Of a DNA stretch of 64,000 bases, positions 1 to 8,305 are shown one piece after another. The position numbers were made by a program, and so were the translations under genes. Source of the stretch: Clostridia bacterium. Lineage in GTDB: Bacteria > Bacillota > Clostridia > Christensenellales > Aristaeellaceae. The notes under the pieces were generated by a model. It saw nothing but the letters and a program-made list of their open reading frames with translations. It was not told where the DNA came from and searched no databases. Within the stretch, counting starts at the first letter, position 1. Each line of letters begins with the position of its first letter. Where the stretch lies: assembly GCA_017521565.1 (NCBI GenBank), contig JAFXCE010000114.1, positions 34,495 through 98,494 on the forward strand, in the 5' to 3' direction.

Positions 1-2
1 GG

Positions 3-338
3 CTGGTTGTCCTCAGAACGGATTCGATTCTCGCCTCGATGCTCGTGCACGGTGGTTACAACCTGACGATCCTGCTGCTTACGTATCTGGGGGCTGACGG
101 CCTGTTTACAGGGCTGTCCGTGTTTTCCTGTGCGCTGCGCGTGGGGTTGTCGCTTGCGTTTGTTGATGTCCTTCGCCGGGCATGGACGGCGCGCGTGGTG
201 CGCCTGAAGTTTGATCTGCCGGATGTAAGCGGATGGAAAAAGGGCTGGATGCCGCTTTCGCTAAGAGAAGCCCTGCTGCTGGGCGGCGCTGCTGCGGCTG
301 TTTTGCTGTCTGTGGTGCTGACGGGGGTGCTGGTATGA
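3..338 (+). CDS. CPBP-family intramembrane protease, C-terminal fragment
   Basis: The reading frame is open from the left edge of the window, so only the last 111 residues are present and the true start lies outside. The fragment reads LRTDSILASMLVHGGYN, which matches the third conserved motif of CPBP (Abi/Rce1-type) glutamic intramembrane proteases, where a His and an Asn sit in a membrane helix. Two further hydrophobic segments follow. These proteins sit in the membrane and process prenylated or peptide substrates; the substrate here is unknown. The stop overlaps the start of rlmH (ATGA), so the two genes are translationally coupled. Family call is based on one motif only. Confidence 0.65.
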   Translation: MVVLRTDSILASMLVHGGYNLTILLLTYLGADGLFTGLSVFSCALRVGLSLAFVDVLRRAWTARVVRLKFDLPDVSGWKKGWMPLSLREALLLGGAAAAVLLSVVLTGVLV

Positions 339-811
339 ACATGGCGCTGATCTGCATGGGCAGATTGAAGGAAAAATACTGGCGTGACGCGGCTGCGGAA
401 TATGAAAAGCGGCTTTCCCGCTTTTCAAAATGGGAGACGATTGAACTGCCCGACCTGCCGGAGCCGAGCAACTCTTCGCCGGCTATCGAGGAGCAGATCC
501 GCAAAAAAGAGGGCGAAGCGATCCTCTCTAAGATCCGCGATGGCGATATCGTCGTGTGCCTGTGCATCGAAGGAAAACAGATGGATTCCGTACAGCTGTC
601 AAAAAAGCTGACGGAACTGACGGATACGGGCAGGCGCGTGGTGTTTGTCATTGGCGGATCGCTGGGGCTTTCTGCACAGGTGGTCGCCCGTGCGCAGCTG
701 AAGCTGTCGTTTTCGCCGATGACGTTCCCGCATCAGCTGGCGCGCATCATGCTGCTGGAACAGACCTACCGCGCGCTCAAAATCGCGGCGGGAGAACGGT
801 ATCATAAATAA
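335..811 (+). CDS. rlmH: 23S rRNA (pseudouridine-1915-N3)-methyltransferase RlmH
   Basis: This is a SPOUT-class methyltransferase that methylates pseudouridine 1915 in helix 69 of 23S rRNA in assembled ribosomes. The 158-residue length is normal for the family. The N-terminus (MALICMGRLKEKYW) and the C-terminal SAM-knot region (FVIGGSLGLS, then FSPMTFPHQLARIMLLEQTYRA) are characteristic. The start at 335 gives the usual N-terminus and overlaps the preceding stop by 4 nt. A second ATG 6 nt further on is an alternative. Confidence 0.96.
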   Translation: MNMALICMGRLKEKYWRDAAAEYEKRLSRFSKWETIELPDLPEPSNSSPAIEEQIRKKEGEAILSKIRDGDIVVCLCIEGKQMDSVQLSKKLTELTDTGRRVVFVIGGSLGLSAQVVARAQLKLSFSPMTFPHQLARIMLLEQTYRALKIAAGERYHK

Positions 812-866
812 AACAGGTTTTAGACTGGAATATGACCGAAATACAGCGCGAAGCGAAGAAGGGAGT

Positions 867-907
867 CTGAGGGATGAAATCCCTCAGGCGGGTTTGGGCG
901 GCAGCCC
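867..907. repeat. Two small intergenic hairpins
   Basis: An inverted repeat with 8-bp arms (CTGAGGGA / TCCCTCAG, loop TGAAA) at 867-887 is followed by a short GGGC/GCCC hairpin at 896-907. There is no U-tract, so neither is a convincing intrinsic terminator. They fill the 111-nt gap between rlmH and the next gene. Confidence 0.45.
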
Positions 908-922
908 AATGAAAGGGCAAAT

Positions 923-1747
923 ATGCAGTACGATTTTGATCTGGTCGGCAAGATTGGCTCGATGGCATTGATCCGCCGAGAGGATGCCGATATCGACTAT
1001 AATATCTTTTCGCGCCTCGGGCGCGAGCTGAAGCCCGGCATGATCTGGGTGACGTCCGGCGCGGCGGAAATCGGCCGTCTGGATTACATGAGGCGCACGG
1101 GCCGCGAATTGGCCTGCGACAGCGTCGATGCAAAGACCGACTATGCCGCGCAGGGGCAGACCATCCTGATGGAGCAGTACCGCCGCTTCGTGCATCAGGA
1201 TTATTCCGTGCGTCAGGTGCTGGTGGAGCATCAGCACTTCAACGATAAGTATAAGCGCGAGCATATTCGCCGCCTGTTTCTGCGCGCGAAGGAGCAGGGC
1301 GCCATTCCGATTGTCAACTATAATGACCCGGTATCCGACGAGGAGAACCGCAAGTGGGAACTGTCCCATTTGTACAAGGGCAACCGCGAGGTTCACGAGT
1401 GTGTGGATAACGACGAGACGGCTGCGGTGATTGCGGGTCTCATTACGACGCGTGTGCTGCTGATCATGACCTCAACCGAGGGAATCTATGCCGATCCGAA
1501 GGATCCGTCGACGCTGGTGCGCGATGTGCTCGCACCGGATGCGGAGCAGCTTGAGCGCAAGGTGCGCGAGCTGCAGACGCATTGCGTGGGCGCGTCCCGC
1601 GCGGGAGCGAACGGCGCGCACGCCAAGCTGGAGTTTGCGCTGGGCCCGGCGATGCGCGGTACGACCGTCATCATCGGACACGGACGCCACCGCATCAGCG
1701 ATCTGGTCGAGGGCCGCGTGCCCTGCACCCGCATCGGCATCGATTAA
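923..1747 (+). CDS. Amino-acid-kinase-fold protein (uridylate/glutamate-kinase-like)
   Basis: A 274-residue protein of the amino-acid kinase superfamily, which phosphorylates carboxylates, carbamate or UMP. The visible signs are a glycine-rich segment near residues 38-50 (WVTSGAAEIGR), a central IPIVNYNDPVS stretch, a DNDETAA motif that parallels the glutamate-5-kinase NDxxxA loop, and LLIMTSTEGIYADPKDPST, which is the sugar/nucleotide-binding DGLY-like segment. It lacks the PUA domain of ProB and is not a close match to PyrH. Homologues of this type in Clostridia are often labelled uridylate kinase without proof. Substrate not assignable from sequence alone. Confidence 0.75.
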   Translation: MQYDFDLVGKIGSMALIRREDADIDYNIFSRLGRELKPGMIWVTSGAAEIGRLDYMRRTGRELACDSVDAKTDYAAQGQTILMEQYRRFVHQDYSVRQVLVEHQHFNDKYKREHIRRLFLRAKEQGAIPIVNYNDPVSDEENRKWELSHLYKGNREVHECVDNDETAAVIAGLITTRVLLIMTSTEGIYADPKDPSTLVRDVLAPDAEQLERKVRELQTHCVGASRAGANGAHAKLEFALGPAMRGTTVIIGHGRHRISDLVEGRVPCTRIGID

Positions 1748-1766
1748 GCGGTGTTCATCCGCTGAC

Positions 1767-1787
1767 GGGGAGGCGCAGAGCCTCCCC
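1767..1787. repeat. Intergenic hairpin GGGGAGGC/GCCTCCCC
   Basis: A perfect 8-bp inverted repeat with a 5-nt loop lies 20 nt after the kinase-like gene. It is followed by CTT only, so it may be a weak terminator or an RNA-stabilising hairpin. The rest of the 127-nt gap shows only the ribosome site of the next gene. Confidence 0.45.
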
Positions 1788-1874
1788 CTTGAAACGTACC
1801 GAAAAAAACAAAACGAACCATATGGGTATGGGGCGGGGCGCTGCTCCGCCCGATGTATTCCGGGAGGAATCGCA

Positions 1875-2654
1875 ATGAAAGCCAATTATCATACGCATAC
1901 CACGCGCTGCGGCCATGCTTTCGGCACGGATGAACAGTATATCCGCGCTGCGGTCGAGCAGGGGTTTGACGAACTGGGCATGTCGGATCATGTGCCGTGG
2001 CCGTATAAGTCCGGCTTTGTGCATCATGGCGTGCGCATGCCCATCACGCAGCTGGATGAATATGTGCAGACGATGCGCACGCTGAAAGAAAAATACGCGC
2101 AGAAGATCAGCCTGCGCATCGGGTTTGAATGCGAGTATTTTCCGGAGTACATGGGCTGGCTGGCCGATATGAAGCAGGAAAAGCAGCTCGATTATCTGAT
2201 CTTCGGCTGTCACTATGATACGACGGACGAGGGCGGGTTCTATTTCGGCAATGCCGCGTCGGCGAAGCATCTGGTTCGCTATGTCGACAGCGCGATCAAG
2301 GGCATCGAGACCGGTATGTTTGCGTATATGGCGCATCCGGACGTGTTCCTGCGCCGCTATCAGCGCGTGGATGAGAATGTCCGCGCGGCAGCAAGGGATA
2401 TCAGCCAGGCCTGCAAAGCAAAAAACCTGCCGATGGAGTATAATCTCCACGACAGGTATCGTCTTGGGGAAGCGAACGGAAACGGCTATCCGAATCCGGA
2501 GTTTTTTGAAATCGTCTTTGCGGAGGGCGCGAAGGTGATCATCGGCCTTGACGCGCACGAACCGCAGGAGATTGCCGACCCCACGCAGTGGAACCTCGCG
2601 ATGGAGGAAACGGCGCGCTTTGGAGAGCGCAGGATCGACGCGCTTGCGTTTTAA
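1875..2654 (+). CDS. PHP-domain phosphatase, histidinol-phosphatase (HisK-type)
   Basis: A 259-residue PHP-family metal-dependent phosphoesterase, the Firmicutes type of histidinol phosphatase that removes phosphate from L-histidinol phosphate. The metal site is visible: NYHTHTTRCGHA at the N-terminus, MSDHVP near residue 38, GFECEYF, FGCHYD, the AHPD motif, and IIGLDAHEP near the C-terminus. The start at 1875 follows GGGAGGAAT. No other histidine-biosynthesis gene is nearby, so a broader phosphatase role is possible. It converges with the next gene, their ends overlapping by 4 nt. Confidence 0.88.
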   Translation: MKANYHTHTTRCGHAFGTDEQYIRAAVEQGFDELGMSDHVPWPYKSGFVHHGVRMPITQLDEYVQTMRTLKEKYAQKISLRIGFECEYFPEYMGWLADMKQEKQLDYLIFGCHYDTTDEGGFYFGNAASAKHLVRYVDSAIKGIETGMFAYMAHPDVFLRRYQRVDENVRAAARDISQACKAKNLPMEYNLHDRYRLGEANGNGYPNPEFFEIVFAEGAKVIIGLDAHEPQEIADPTQWNLAMEETARFGERRIDALAF

Positions 2655-3253
2655 GCGCCGGCGGATGGAGACGTGATCGTCCATTCGCAGATGGCATGGA
2701 GATCATGCGCCTGAATGTGCCGGTTCTCCATGGGAATCCACATGGAGAGAAAACGCTCAAGCTGCCCGGCTCCGTTTCTTTGCAGAATCCGCTGGCGCTG
2801 CAGCGCGGGATCGATGAGCGAGAGGACGCGCAGAGCGCAGCGCGGGGCGAGCATGGGGTGCAGACAGTATGCGCCTTCAACGATCAGCAGCTGCGTGTCC
2901 TCCGGGATGCAGATCTCTTCGCCAAAGCCGGGCTGCGGATGGCAGATATAGGGCCTGTAGACGGCGCGCTGCCCGCAGAGGAACGGGGAGAGCACCTCGC
3001 GATCAAAGCGCTGGATGTCAGCATTGGATAAAAGGGCATCGAAATAACCGGGAAAGCGCATATCAAAGGGCAGCGTGAAGTCATCCATATGGACAACGGC
3101 GCTTTTCGGGATTGCGGCGTGCAGCGCGGTGCTGAGCGTCGTTTTGCCGCTGGCGGCCATGCCGTCAATCGCGAGGACGGCGCGGGAAGCGGATAGATCC
3201 TTTGCGCGCGCGCAGAGGATCGGGAGCGCTTTTTCGGGTGTGAGATGAGTCAT
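2651..3253 (-). CDS. Uridine-kinase-like P-loop NTPase
   Basis: A 200-residue P-loop kinase with a Walker A motif GMAASGKTT at about residues 30-38. A VVHMDDF segment (residues 53-59) matches the uridine kinase/phosphoribulokinase signature, and LLIVEGAYCLHP acts as Walker B. Uridine kinases phosphorylate uridine or cytidine; relatives of this length are often of unknown specificity. It is transcribed against both neighbours, so it is probably monocistronic. Confidence 0.8.
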   Translation of the reverse strand: MTHLTPEKALPILCARAKDLSASRAVLAIDGMAASGKTTLSTALHAAIPKSAVVHMDDFTLPFDMRFPGYFDALLSNADIQRFDREVLSPFLCGQRAVYRPYICHPQPGFGEEICIPEDTQLLIVEGAYCLHPMLAPRCALRVLSLIDPALQRQRILQRNGAGQLERFLSMWIPMENRHIQAHDLHAICEWTITSPSAGA

Positions 3254-3336
3254 TGCGCGCCTCCTTGTGCATCATTCCAGCCCAGTATAGCAAAGCGGGC
3301 GGCAAAGCGCAAGGAGTGACCGGAAAGCAAAAGGGA

Positions 3337-3365
3337 TTGACAAGACCGCCTGTCCGTTATATCCT
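3337..3365 (+). promoter_or_regulatory. Sigma-70-type promoter
   Basis: TTGACA, 17-nt spacer, TATCCT. It lies 31 nt ahead of the zinc-ribbon membrane protein gene at 3397. Confidence 0.8.
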
Positions 3366-3396
3366 GAAAACGTAAGAATATAAGGAGGAAACTGAG

Positions 3397-3810
3397 ATGG
3401 GTTTCTTTGATAAAATCCGCGCGTCTTTTGCGCGGTTCATGTCCGGCCGCTACGGCGCGGATCAGCTGGGCAATGTCATGCTGTGGACCGGCCTGATTTT
3501 GTCCATTATCGGTTCGATGGCAAAGCTGGGCGTTGTGACGATTCTTGCCGACGTCCTGCTGGTCGTGATGCTTGTGCGCATGTTCAGCAAGGACCGCTAC
3601 AAGCGCCAGCATGAGAACCAGATGTATCTGGAGAAGACCTACAAGCTGCGCAAGGAAGCGAGCGAGTGGATGAACCGCGTGAAGAACAGCAAAAAGTATC
3701 GTTACTTCACCTGCCCGCAGTGCAAAAAGCGTCTGCGCGTGCCGCGCGGCGTGGGCAAGATCACGATCACCTGCAAGGGCTGCGGAAACAAGTTTGACAA
3801 AAAGGCATAA
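3397..3810 (+). CDS. Small membrane protein with C-terminal zinc ribbon
   Basis: A 137-residue protein with two hydrophobic segments at about residues 25-70 and a basic linker. A C-terminal zinc ribbon has two CxxC knuckles: CPQCKKRLRVPRG and CKGCGNKF. The ribbon would lie in the cytoplasm and could bind zinc, nucleic acid or a partner protein. The start is fixed by AAGGAGG 8 nt upstream. It has its own promoter and terminator. No specific function is known to me for this family. Confidence 0.85.
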   Translation: MGFFDKIRASFARFMSGRYGADQLGNVMLWTGLILSIIGSMAKLGVVTILADVLLVVMLVRMFSKDRYKRQHENQMYLEKTYKLRKEASEWMNRVKNSKKYRYFTCPQCKKRLRVPRGVGKITITCKGCGNKFDKKA

Positions 3811-3816
3811 TGGATA

Positions 3817-3848
3817 AGCGGACGGCGAAACTGCCGCCCGCTGTTTTG
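3817..3848 (+). terminator. Intrinsic terminator
   Basis: Hairpin AGCGG-A-CGGC / GCCG-C-CCGCT with a 6-nt loop, followed by GTTTT. It closes the zinc-ribbon gene. The remaining bases to the next (convergent) gene show nothing else. Confidence 0.65.
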
Positions 3849-3927
3849 CTCCCATCAGAAAGGGAAGAAAACCTTCACGCTGCGGATACCCAGTGGCATA
3901 GCGCTGCGCGGCCTTTAAAAAGCGCTG

Positions 3928-4908
3928 TCAGGGGAGGCTCTGCGGCATGCACAGCAGCAAAAGCAGCCCGGAGCACAGCGCGCCCAGAACAGGATAGGCG
4001 CTGGCGATGAGATCACCAAAGCCCAGCGCAGCGAAGAGCAGACAGCAAAGCGCGGCGAGCGGAAGCGGCAGCATGCGAAGCCCTGCGAGCATCGCGCAGA
4101 ATGTGGAGAGCGCGGCGGCATACAGGCAGGCCGCGACGAGCAGATATCCGCCCGGGCCAAGCCGGCGGCTGAGGTAGACGAAGGGCAGCGGCTGGTGAAC
4201 AATGGCGGCGAAGTGGCGGCGGCAGACGGCCACGCCGAGCAGGAGCAGCGCGCCAAAGAGCGCAGAAAAGAGCAGCACGGCGCGCCGGCGGGCAGGCGGA
4301 CCAAGCGCGCGCAGCAGAGGAAGCGTTCCGGCAAGCTGCGCGGCGTTGAGCGCGCCGTAGATCGCTCCGTCACAGACGGCGCGAACGGGCATATCCGGCG
4401 ACATCGCCGGAAGGAAGCACGCCTCGCCCATGGGCTGCGCCAGCAGGCGCAGGAGCAGCGCGGGCAAAAGCAGGCAAAGCGCCGCGCCCGGAAGCGCCAG
4501 GGCGTATAGCCCGCGCGAGGCGAGAAGCGCGCCCAGCAGGAGCGAAAACACCATGCCGATTCCGTAGGCATGGCGTACATTCAGCACAAGCGCAGAAAGC
4601 TCCGCGCAGGCAGCAAGCATCGCGCCGCCGGTGATGGCGAAGAGCAGAGAGAACAGCAGCGCACACAGCGCGCCCAGCCGCGCGCCGAAGCGATGGCGGC
4701 ACAGCGAGGAAAGCGACGGACAGTCCATGCGCTCAAGCTGTGCGGGCAGGCGCAGGAAAAGCAGCGAGAGCGAAAGCAGCGCGCAGACGACGGCAGCCCC
4801 GGCGCCTGCGCCATGACGGGCGAAAAAGCACAGAATCTCACGGCCGGACGCAAAGCCTGCGCCGACAACACCGCTGAGCAGCGCCAGCGCGACAGAAACA
4901 ATCGCCAT
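3928..4908 (-). CDS. YkvI-like multi-spanning membrane protein
   Basis: A very hydrophobic 326-residue protein with about ten membrane segments. The N-terminal GVVGAGFASGREILCFF is the signature of the Bacillus YkvI family, distant relatives of the LeuT-fold transporters; the substrate is unknown. The start at 4908 is chosen because AGGAGGCGGGAAG precedes it; an upstream ATG 45 nt away lacks a ribosome site. Ala, Leu and Cys content is unusually high. Confidence 0.8.
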   Translation of the reverse strand: MAIVSVALALLSGVVGAGFASGREILCFFARHGAGAGAAVVCALLSLSLLFLRLPAQLERMDCPSLSSLCRHRFGARLGALCALLFSLLFAITGGAMLAACAELSALVLNVRHAYGIGMVFSLLLGALLASRGLYALALPGAALCLLLPALLLRLLAQPMGEACFLPAMSPDMPVRAVCDGAIYGALNAAQLAGTLPLLRALGPPARRRAVLLFSALFGALLLLGVAVCRRHFAAIVHQPLPFVYLSRRLGPGGYLLVAACLYAAALSTFCAMLAGLRMLPLPLAALCCLLFAALGFGDLIASAYPVLGALCSGLLLLLCMPQSLP

Positions 4909-4980
4909 CTTCCCGCCTCCTTTTTGCCCCAGCATATGACGCGGGCGAAGCAAAAAGAAGCGGGATACGGGCTGCGCGTC

Positions 4981-5009
4981 TTGTTCTTTGCGTGCCTTCG
5001 CGATATAAT
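4981..5009 (+). promoter_or_regulatory. Promoter of alr operon
   Basis: TTGTTC, 17-nt spacer, perfect TATAAT. Transcription would begin near 5016. This rules out the in-frame ATG at 4992 as the start of alr and supports 5049. Confidence 0.85.
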
Positions 5010-5048
5010 AAAGAGAAATGTAATCCGATAAGAAAGCTGGCGTATGAA

Positions 5049-6161
5049 ATGCTCAGACATACATATTGTGAAATTGATCTGGAGGCGATCCGCCATAACG
5101 TGCGCGTGATGCGCGCGTGCGTTGCGGGAGAGGCGGCGTTTCTCGCCGTGGTGAAGGCAAACGGCTATGGCCACGGTGCGGTGCAGGTGGCGCGCGCGGC
5201 GCTTAAGGCAGGCGCAGCTATGCTGGCGGTGGCGATCCCTGAGGAGGGGGCGGCGCTGCGGCAGGCAGGTATTGACGCGCCGATCCTCGTGCTGGGCGGC
5301 ATTGAGGAGGAAGCGGCGGCGTCCGTTGCGGAATATGACCTGACGCAGGCGGTTTTTGATGAGGCGCGTATCCGCGCGCTGTCCGCCGCGGGCGAGGCGG
5401 CCGGCCGCGCGGTGAAGGTGCATCTTAAGCTCGACACAGGCATGTGCCGCATCGGCATACGCAGCGAGGATGAGGCACAGCGTCTCGTGCGGCTGATTGA
5501 CAGCCTGCCGGGCGTGGAACTGACGGGCTGCTTTACGCACATGGCGACGGCGGACGAGGACGAACGTGGGGATACATACGCGCAGATCGCGCGATTCCGT
5601 GCGCTGTGCGATGCGATTGCCCAGGTGCATCCCGGAAAAATCATCCGCCATGCGGCGAACACTGCGTCGATCTTCCGCTATCCTGAGGCGCACTTTGACA
5701 TGGTGCGCGGCGGCATTGCGCTTTACGGCTATCCGCCCGTGCCGGAGGCGGAGGGGCTTCGGCCGGCGATGCGCTGGAGCGCGCGGGCGGTATATGTTAA
5801 GGAGATTCTCCCGGGCGACCGCGTGAGCTACGGCGGCCTGTTTGAGGCGGAACGCCCGACGAAGGTGATGACCGTGCCGGTTGGCTATGCGGATGGATAC
5901 CGGCGCGGCATGACGGGCAAAGGCTGTGTGCTGGTGCGCGGCAGGCGGGCGAGGATTCTCGGCCGCGTGTGCATGGATCAGATCATGGTTGATGTGACGG
6001 ACATTCCCGGCGCTGCGGTGGGGGATGAGGTCGTGCTGCTGGGCGCGCAGGGAAGCGAAGCGATCTCCGCGGAGGAGATGGCGGCTTGGCTGGGCACGAT
6101 CAGTTATGAGGTGATCTGCTCGCCGTCCATGCGCGTCCCGAGAACCTATATCCATGAATGA
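5049..6161 (+). CDS. alr: Alanine racemase
   Basis: A PLP enzyme that interconverts L- and D-alanine, supplying D-Ala for peptidoglycan. The PLP lysine is K36 in AVVKANGYGHGA. The catalytic tyrosine region is DRVSYGGLFEAERP, and the C-terminal domain carries the GRVCMDQIMVD motif. At 370 residues it has the usual length. The start at 5049 gives the family N-terminus and lies downstream of the promoter. The next gene begins immediately, so alr and the folate gene are probably co-transcribed. Confidence 0.96.
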   Translation: MLRHTYCEIDLEAIRHNVRVMRACVAGEAAFLAVVKANGYGHGAVQVARAALKAGAAMLAVAIPEEGAALRQAGIDAPILVLGGIEEEAAASVAEYDLTQAVFDEARIRALSAAGEAAGRAVKVHLKLDTGMCRIGIRSEDEAQRLVRLIDSLPGVELTGCFTHMATADEDERGDTYAQIARFRALCDAIAQVHPGKIIRHAANTASIFRYPEAHFDMVRGGIALYGYPPVPEAEGLRPAMRWSARAVYVKEILPGDRVSYGGLFEAERPTKVMTVPVGYADGYRRGMTGKGCVLVRGRRARILGRVCMDQIMVDVTDIPGAAVGDEVVLLGAQGSEAISAEEMAAWLGTISYEVICSPSMRVPRTYIHE

Positions 6162-6175
6162 TGGAGAGGTACGGG

Positions 6176-6775
6176 ATGGATAAGGAAGCGCTCCGGGCTA
6201 AGATGCGCGCGAAGCGGCGGGCGCTGACGGCACAGGAGCAGAACGAGGCGGCGCAGGCGGTGATGAGGCGGCTTGAGGGATTTGAGCCATTTTGCCGCGC
6301 GCGCTGCGTGATGGCCTACATGGCCTGCCGGGGAGAAATGAGCGTTCTATCGGCGATGGAAGCAATCCTCAGAAGCGGAAAGACGCTGGCGCTGCCGCGC
6401 TGCGAAGCGCCGGGTGTGATGACCGCGCGGCAGATCGCGCGCTTTTCCCAGCTTGTTCCCGGCGCACACGGCATTTTGGAGCCGGATAGCGGCTGTGCGC
6501 TGATTGCGCCGGAGGAGATCGATCTGATTCTCGTGCCGGGAACGGCGTTTGATGCGCAGGGCGGGCGTCTGGGTCAGGGCGGCGGATATTACGACCGGTT
6601 TCTCAGCAGGACGCGCGCGCTTCGCGTAGGCGTGTGCCATCGGTTTGCGCTTCTTGAGCGCGTGCCCGTTGAGGCGCATGACCTGCATATGCATGTGATC
6701 CTCACGCCCGGCGGGATGATTGACTGCGGGCGGGGGACGGATAATAACAGCGATGTACAGGAGGAAAGAACATGA
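6176..6775 (+). CDS. 5-formyltetrahydrofolate cyclo-ligase
   Basis: ATP-dependent enzyme that converts 5-formyl-THF to 5,10-methenyl-THF in one-carbon metabolism. The N-terminus KEALRAKMRAKRRALT binds the phosphate. The hallmark PGTAFDAQGGRLGQGGGYYD sits at about residues 118-137. The start at 6176 is preferred because GAGAGG lies 7 nt upstream; an ATG at 6158 overlaps the alr stop and lacks a site. Its stop overlaps the next start by 4 nt (ATGA). Confidence 0.93.
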   Translation: MDKEALRAKMRAKRRALTAQEQNEAAQAVMRRLEGFEPFCRARCVMAYMACRGEMSVLSAMEAILRSGKTLALPRCEAPGVMTARQIARFSQLVPGAHGILEPDSGCALIAPEEIDLILVPGTAFDAQGGRLGQGGGYYDRFLSRTRALRVGVCHRFALLERVPVEAHDLHMHVILTPGGMIDCGRGTDNNSDVQEERT

Positions 6776-7626
6776 GCGACAAGGCAAAGACCACGGCGGG
6801 CAAGGCAAAGAGGAGGAAGCTGCGCCGCGCGCAGCACTGGGGCAGCAGGGTTCTGCCCGCCTCGGGCAAGATTCTGACGCTGCTCATCGTGATGATGATC
6901 ATGGGTTTGATGTTCAGCGCGCTGCAGGCGATCAAAAACACATGGCTGCGTGCCGGTATGGCGCTGGTCATCCTTGCGGGCATGCTCTTTCTGCATATCA
7001 ACGAGGGCATGAACCAGGGCGCGGAGGATGCGGCGAGCAGCGTTTCCTACATGCAGGGCATGGAGGCCGGGCGCAAGCTGGGCAGGAGCGCGGATGCTGC
7101 GTGCTATCATCCGCTCAAGGCGCTTTGCAGCGCGTTGGCGGTGTATGCCATTCCGCTGGTCATGGCGCTGTATGTGGCGCTGGCAGCCAAGCCCTACAGC
7201 TATCAATTGCAGGATCTTCCGCTGTGGCTGACGGATACCTACGGCGCGCGCGGCGACGTCATGGGCCCGCTGGGCGCATACACGGCGCGCGAAGGCCTGG
7301 CGGTCTTTGACTGGATCCGCATGCTTGTGCGCCTGCCGCAGATGATGTATGTGATGATGTTTCCCGATGCGCTGACGATGAGCCTCATGATTGACCGGCT
7401 GTCTCCGCTGTGCATCGCGGCGTATCCGCTGGCGTATGTGGTCGGCTACCTGTTTGGACCGGCGAGCAACCGCAGAATGCGCAAGCAGAACCGGCGCGCG
7501 AAGAAGGCCGCCGTGCACAAGGCGAGCAAGAGCAGCCTTGCAGCAGAGCTGACCGGCGTGCAGAACGCCGTACACTATGGCCAGAGGCGCGAGGAGGATA
7601 AGCACAAGCGCAGGGAACTGGTCTGA
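6772..7626 (+). CDS. Uncharacterised membrane protein with basic termini
   Basis: A 284-residue protein with Lys/Arg-rich N- and C-terminal tails that should be cytoplasmic. It has about five hydrophobic segments: two at 33-76 and others near 117-135, 180-195 and 210-228. A good AGGAGG precedes the start. It overlaps the preceding folate gene by 4 nt and so belongs to the alr operon. I do not recognise the family. Confidence 0.8.
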   Translation: MSDKAKTTAGKAKRRKLRRAQHWGSRVLPASGKILTLLIVMMIMGLMFSALQAIKNTWLRAGMALVILAGMLFLHINEGMNQGAEDAASSVSYMQGMEAGRKLGRSADAACYHPLKALCSALAVYAIPLVMALYVALAAKPYSYQLQDLPLWLTDTYGARGDVMGPLGAYTAREGLAVFDWIRMLVRLPQMMYVMMFPDALTMSLMIDRLSPLCIAAYPLAYVVGYLFGPASNRRMRKQNRRAKKAAVHKASKSSLAAELTGVQNAVHYGQRREEDKHKRRELV

Positions 7627-7649
7627 GGCGTGCAGGCTTGCGCCGAGGG

Positions 7650-7678
7650 TTGAAAAGAGATGGTCAGTCTGATATAAT
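7650..7678 (+). promoter_or_regulatory. Promoter of rsmD-coaD operon
   Basis: TTGAAA, 17-nt spacer, TATAAT, giving a start near 7685. Confidence 0.85.
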
Positions 7679-7729
7679 AAAAAGACTGAAAAGCCATGTA
7701 TTTTGAGCAAAAAGGAGCGGATGAAGGCG

Positions 7730-8305
7730 ATGAGAATCATCAGCGGAACAGCGCGCGGGCGTTCGCTGGTCGCGCCGGCGGGAGAAAAGACCCGCCCGAC
7801 GCTGGACTTTGTGCGCGAGTCGCTGTTCAACATCATTCGCTGGGATGTACAGGATGCGCGTGTGCTGGATCTGTTTGCGGGTACGGGCGCGCTGTCGCTG
7901 GAGGCGGTCAGCCGCGGAGCCCGAGAGGCCGTGCTGATTGATATGGACCGCGACGCCTGCGCGGCGATACGAAAAAACATGGAATCGACCAAGCTGGGAG
8001 ACAGATGCCGTCTGCTTCAAAGAGACTATCAGCAAGCGATGGATATGCTTGCGCGTGAGGGCCAGAAGTTTGATGTGGTATTCATCGATCCGCCGTACAG
8101 GATGGAGAATACCGGCGATATGTGTGCGGCACTCTATGACAAAGGGCTGCTTTCCGACGCTTTTATGATCGTCGTGGAGCACAAACGGGGGCTTGCGCCG
8201 CTGCTTGACGAGCGTTTTGAGGCATATGATCTGCGCAAATACCGCGATACAGAGATCACCTTCGTGCGTGGGCGCGCGGAGAATGAGGAGGCTAACGATG
8301 CATAA
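7730..8305 (+). CDS. rsmD: 16S rRNA (guanine-966-N2)-methyltransferase RsmD
   Basis: SAM-dependent methyltransferase acting on G966 of 16S rRNA in the small subunit. The family N-terminus MRIISGTARGRSL, the RPTLDFVRESLFNI segment, the SAM loop LDLFAGTGALSLEA and the catalytic DPPY (FIDPPYRM) are all present. 191 residues is typical. The start is ambiguous. ATG 7730 gives the family N-terminus but is 12 nt from AGGAG. ATG 7721 is only 3 nt from it, and TTG 7703 is also in frame. It overlaps coaD by 8 nt. Confidence 0.95.
   Translation: MRIISGTARGRSLVAPAGEKTRPTLDFVRESLFNIIRWDVQDARVLDLFAGTGALSLEAVSRGAREAVLIDMDRDACAAIRKNMESTKLGDRCRLLQRDYQQAMDMLAREGQKFDVVFIDPPYRMENTGDMCAALYDKGLLSDAFMIVVEHKRGLAPLLDERFEAYDLRKYRDTEITFVRGRAENEEANDA

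Noticed and set aside
5004..5048. Start of alr at the upstream ATG 4992
   Set aside because: It would lie before the transcription start set by TTGTTC-N17-TATAAT; the family N-terminus begins at 5049.
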